Of a stretch of DNA of 64,000 nt, positions 62,300-64,000 are shown piece after piece. The notes below the pieces were generated by a model. It did no database searches, was not told where the DNA came from, and saw only the letters and a list, made by a program, of their open reading frames with translations. The position numbers and the translations under genes were made by a program. The number at the start of each line of letters is the position of its first letter. Position 1 is the stretch's first letter. The stretch comes from Sabellastarte sp. h YS-2021. Lineage: Eukaryota > Annelida > Polychaeta > Sabellida > Sabellidae. Where the stretch lies: positions 48,737,293-48,801,292 of the forward strand of contig OZ024927.1 of assembly GCA_964017235.1 (NCBI GenBank), written 5' to 3'.

Positions 62300-62560
62300 T
62301 CCCAGCTAACTCCACCTTTTTAAATGTTTTTTTTCTGCAATACATTAATATATGCTCCCAAACTTAAAGTGAAGTGAATCAGGGTTTTCTGTGTATCAGC
62401 GCATGCACACTCATGGAATGTGCAGTAGTACCGACAAGAATATTTCTTTTGAAAATATTTGAGTTGGTTGTGGATGTTTGCTCTTGCCAACATATAGCAG
62501 TAGTGAGGATAAGGTAAGTAATTAACTTATAAAAAGTTAAATTACATTACAATTTTTACA
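62300..62560 (-). repeat. DIRS-i right terminal repeat
   Basis: TACCGACAAGAATATTTC (about 62431) and GTGAGGATAAGGTAAGTAAT (62502) match the DIRS-d right ITR. The inner part has decayed. Confidence 0.7.
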
Positions 62561-62790
62561 ATTCACCTACTTTTGCATTAGCTATTACTTAGTAAAATGC
62601 CAGACATGTAGCTCATTGCATAGCTAAGCAGTGGGTACTTAAAGGTTATCACTGTTGAGTAAATCACTTGCAACTTAAAAAGTCTTGCATTTAGAATTTT
62701 TTTTTCAAATATGTTATTCAACTAATTTTGGGTTGGCTGTATTAAAAGACCAGTACCTTGTTGCATAGTTGAGTAATAACTATTTCAAGA
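62561..62790 (+). repeat. S155 satellite, one and a half units
   Basis: ATTCACCTACTTTTGCATTA through AAATATGTTATTCAACTAAT. It is the continuation of the unit interrupted at 57050. Confidence 0.85.
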
Positions 62791-63065
62791 TACATCCTTT
62801 TCTACTTTCATTTGTACTCTGAATGAATGAAGCTCAAAACACGGATGACACAGAGCCCGTTCACAGGCACTGATTACCTGTTTGTTATGTGCAGCCATCA
62901 GGGTAAATTAATATACCTTGAATTGGAAGTCCAGAAGCTGGTGGTTAATGCATGATCATATGAGATGAAAAGGAATTATTGAATTTATAGTAGGATGACT
63001 TGTGTGACTTTCTTTGAAACCTCAGGAAATACAGTTGTAAAGCTTTTCAATCATTTATATATTTT
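62791..63065. other. Nothing recognised
   Basis: Unique sequence between satellite and the A3 fragment; no gene or repeat seen. Confidence 0.5.
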
Positions 63066-63165
63066 TACCCCACAGACTTGTGTCGGGGTATTGTTTTCAC
63101 CCATGGTGTCTGGATGGGTGGGCGGGCGGCGGTAAGAAGTTTGTCCAGGCTATATCTCAGGAACT
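63066..63165 (+). mobile_element. Helentron-like A3, 5' fragment
   Basis: TACCCCACAGAC ... GTCGGGGTA hairpin and TTGTTTTCACCCATGGTGTC match the first 100 bases of A1, then stop at a foldback element. Confidence 0.75.
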
Positions 63166-63934
63166 GCAAATAATCATGAATATGTGTCAGTCACTACTAC
63201 ACGTTTCACTCACAATGGGCTCTTGGCCTGATACTATTGTGTTCTTATATACACAACTGTATTTCGATAAGCTAATGACTTGTCTCATCAGAGGCTAGAG
63301 AATTCACCAAGTCCCATCCCTGAAGTACCTTTTGAGATGTGCAATTGCACCGGTTTTTTGCACATTGTGTAGGTACAAGTGCAGTGCACATTAAATGTGC
63401 AGTTTTCTCAAAATGTGTATTATAGGTGTTCTGCGCCTTTGTGGCATATTTTCAATGTTAGTTACATTCAGTAATATGCTTTTTAGTATGCATAAGGCAC
63501 ATTATAGTTGGATGAATACTAAAATAAGATTGATTTTGTATTTATGTATACATATTCAATGTTACCTTGTATCATTTGTCACCTATTTGAACTTGAATTT
63601 CTTTATATGACCTATTAATGCCCTTATATATATTTCGTATTTTTGGTGCTATATCCATCAGTGTTATTTACACCATATGCTGGATTATTACAGAATATTT
63701 TGGACAGAGACAGTTCAGAACAATCCCACATATTCATTTAATCAGTATTCAAATGATAGAATCGAATCTCATAATACTCGATCTAGATTCTATTTGTGGG
63801 TGGACTGCAGTTATTTGATAATGTGTTAGGTCAGTCTTCATGCAGAATTAAGAAATACAGTTGTGTATATAAGAACACAATAGTATCAGGCCAAGAACAC
63901 ATTGTTAATGAAACGTGTATTTGCGATTATTTGC
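63166..63934. mobile_element. Foldback element with inverted repeats of about 65 bp
   Basis: GCAAATAATC (63166) and GATTATTTGC (to 63934) are the outer ends. The segment TTGGCCTGATACTATTGTG through ACAACTGTATTTC (about 63219-63264) has its inverted copy at about 63854-63899. Small AT-rich frames inside have no family signal. No target duplication is clear. Confidence 0.7.
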
Positions 63935-64000
63935 TGTATCTTTACAATGAGTGTGAAACCTTCAGTTAGTCACAACACTGTTTATAGCCTCATCCAGAAG

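Larger units (their letters stand above)
57051..62560 (+). mobile_element. DIRS-i: second-family DIRS holding DIRS-j
   Basis: The left end TTTTATTGCGTAAAATACCC and the right end (GTGAGGATAAGGTAAGTAAT ... AATTTTTACA, 62502-62560) match the DIRS-d family. It is embedded in an S155 unit: GTTTAAATATGT before it and ATTCACCTAC after it rejoin to the normal unit text. Gag-like text (57470-57830) and a recombinase remnant (61383-62270) remain; RT is missing and DIRS-j occupies the middle. Confidence 0.75.

Noticed and set aside
63395..63818. Two hydrophobic frames as membrane protein genes
   Set aside because: They lie inside a foldback element, are AT-driven, and show no splice or start context or family match.

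Overview
The window is animal nuclear DNA, most likely from a mollusc and plausibly a bivalve. The only host gene I can support is the 3' half of cytosolic leucyl-tRNA synthetase (LARS1): eleven exons on the + strand between 15036 and 46226, running from the KMSKS loop to the stop codon. The exons have clean GT/AG borders, compatible phases and no frameshifts. The lineage guess rests on the repeats: tandem-core elements with subterminal inverted repeats, like the bivalve 'pearl' elements, and many DIRS retrotransposons. No species can be named from sequence alone.

Layout. 1-15035 lies upstream of the first visible LARS1 exon (presumably intron) and holds a Helentron-like element with a 146-bp tandem core and three DIRS elements in a row (a, b, c). 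15036-46226 is LARS1. Its introns carry two more DIRS elements (d, e), several Helentron-like elements, satellite-like arrays and a hAT-like MITE. 46227 to about 46800 is the 3' UTR. From about 47200 to the end is intergenic repeat: five more DIRS copies or fragments (f-j), some nested, plus Helentron-like elements, two short-TIR/foldback insertions and a MITE inside a DIRS gag-like ORF.

The dominant system is DIRS, the tyrosine-recombinase retrotransposons. Elements c (8673-14825) and e (28081-34340) show the full anatomy: inverted terminal repeats (ITRs), a degraded gag-like region, a reverse transcriptase/RNase H reading frame with a YLDD active site, an overlapping tyrosine recombinase frame with R, HxxR and Y residues, and an internal complementary region made of the complements of both outer ends joined together. 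Neither copy is intact, and both share the same small deletions between RT and RNase H, so they look like products of an already damaged lineage. At least two diverged DIRS families are present (a 'CCTATCCAATGG' family and a 'CCTTATCCTCAC' family).

The second system is a set of non-autonomous elements in four sequence families that share one design: a 5' subterminal repeat followed at once by its own complement, a tandem-repeat core, a 3' copy of the subterminal repeat, a small hairpin, and an end at or near CTAG followed by T. This matches Helentron-type non-autonomous Helitrons. The two systems are interleaved: DIRS sits inside Helentron-like cores, Helentron-like elements sit inside or against DIRS ends, and three DIRS right ends join the same point of a roughly 155-bp satellite unit. 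Every element I could orient lies on the + strand.
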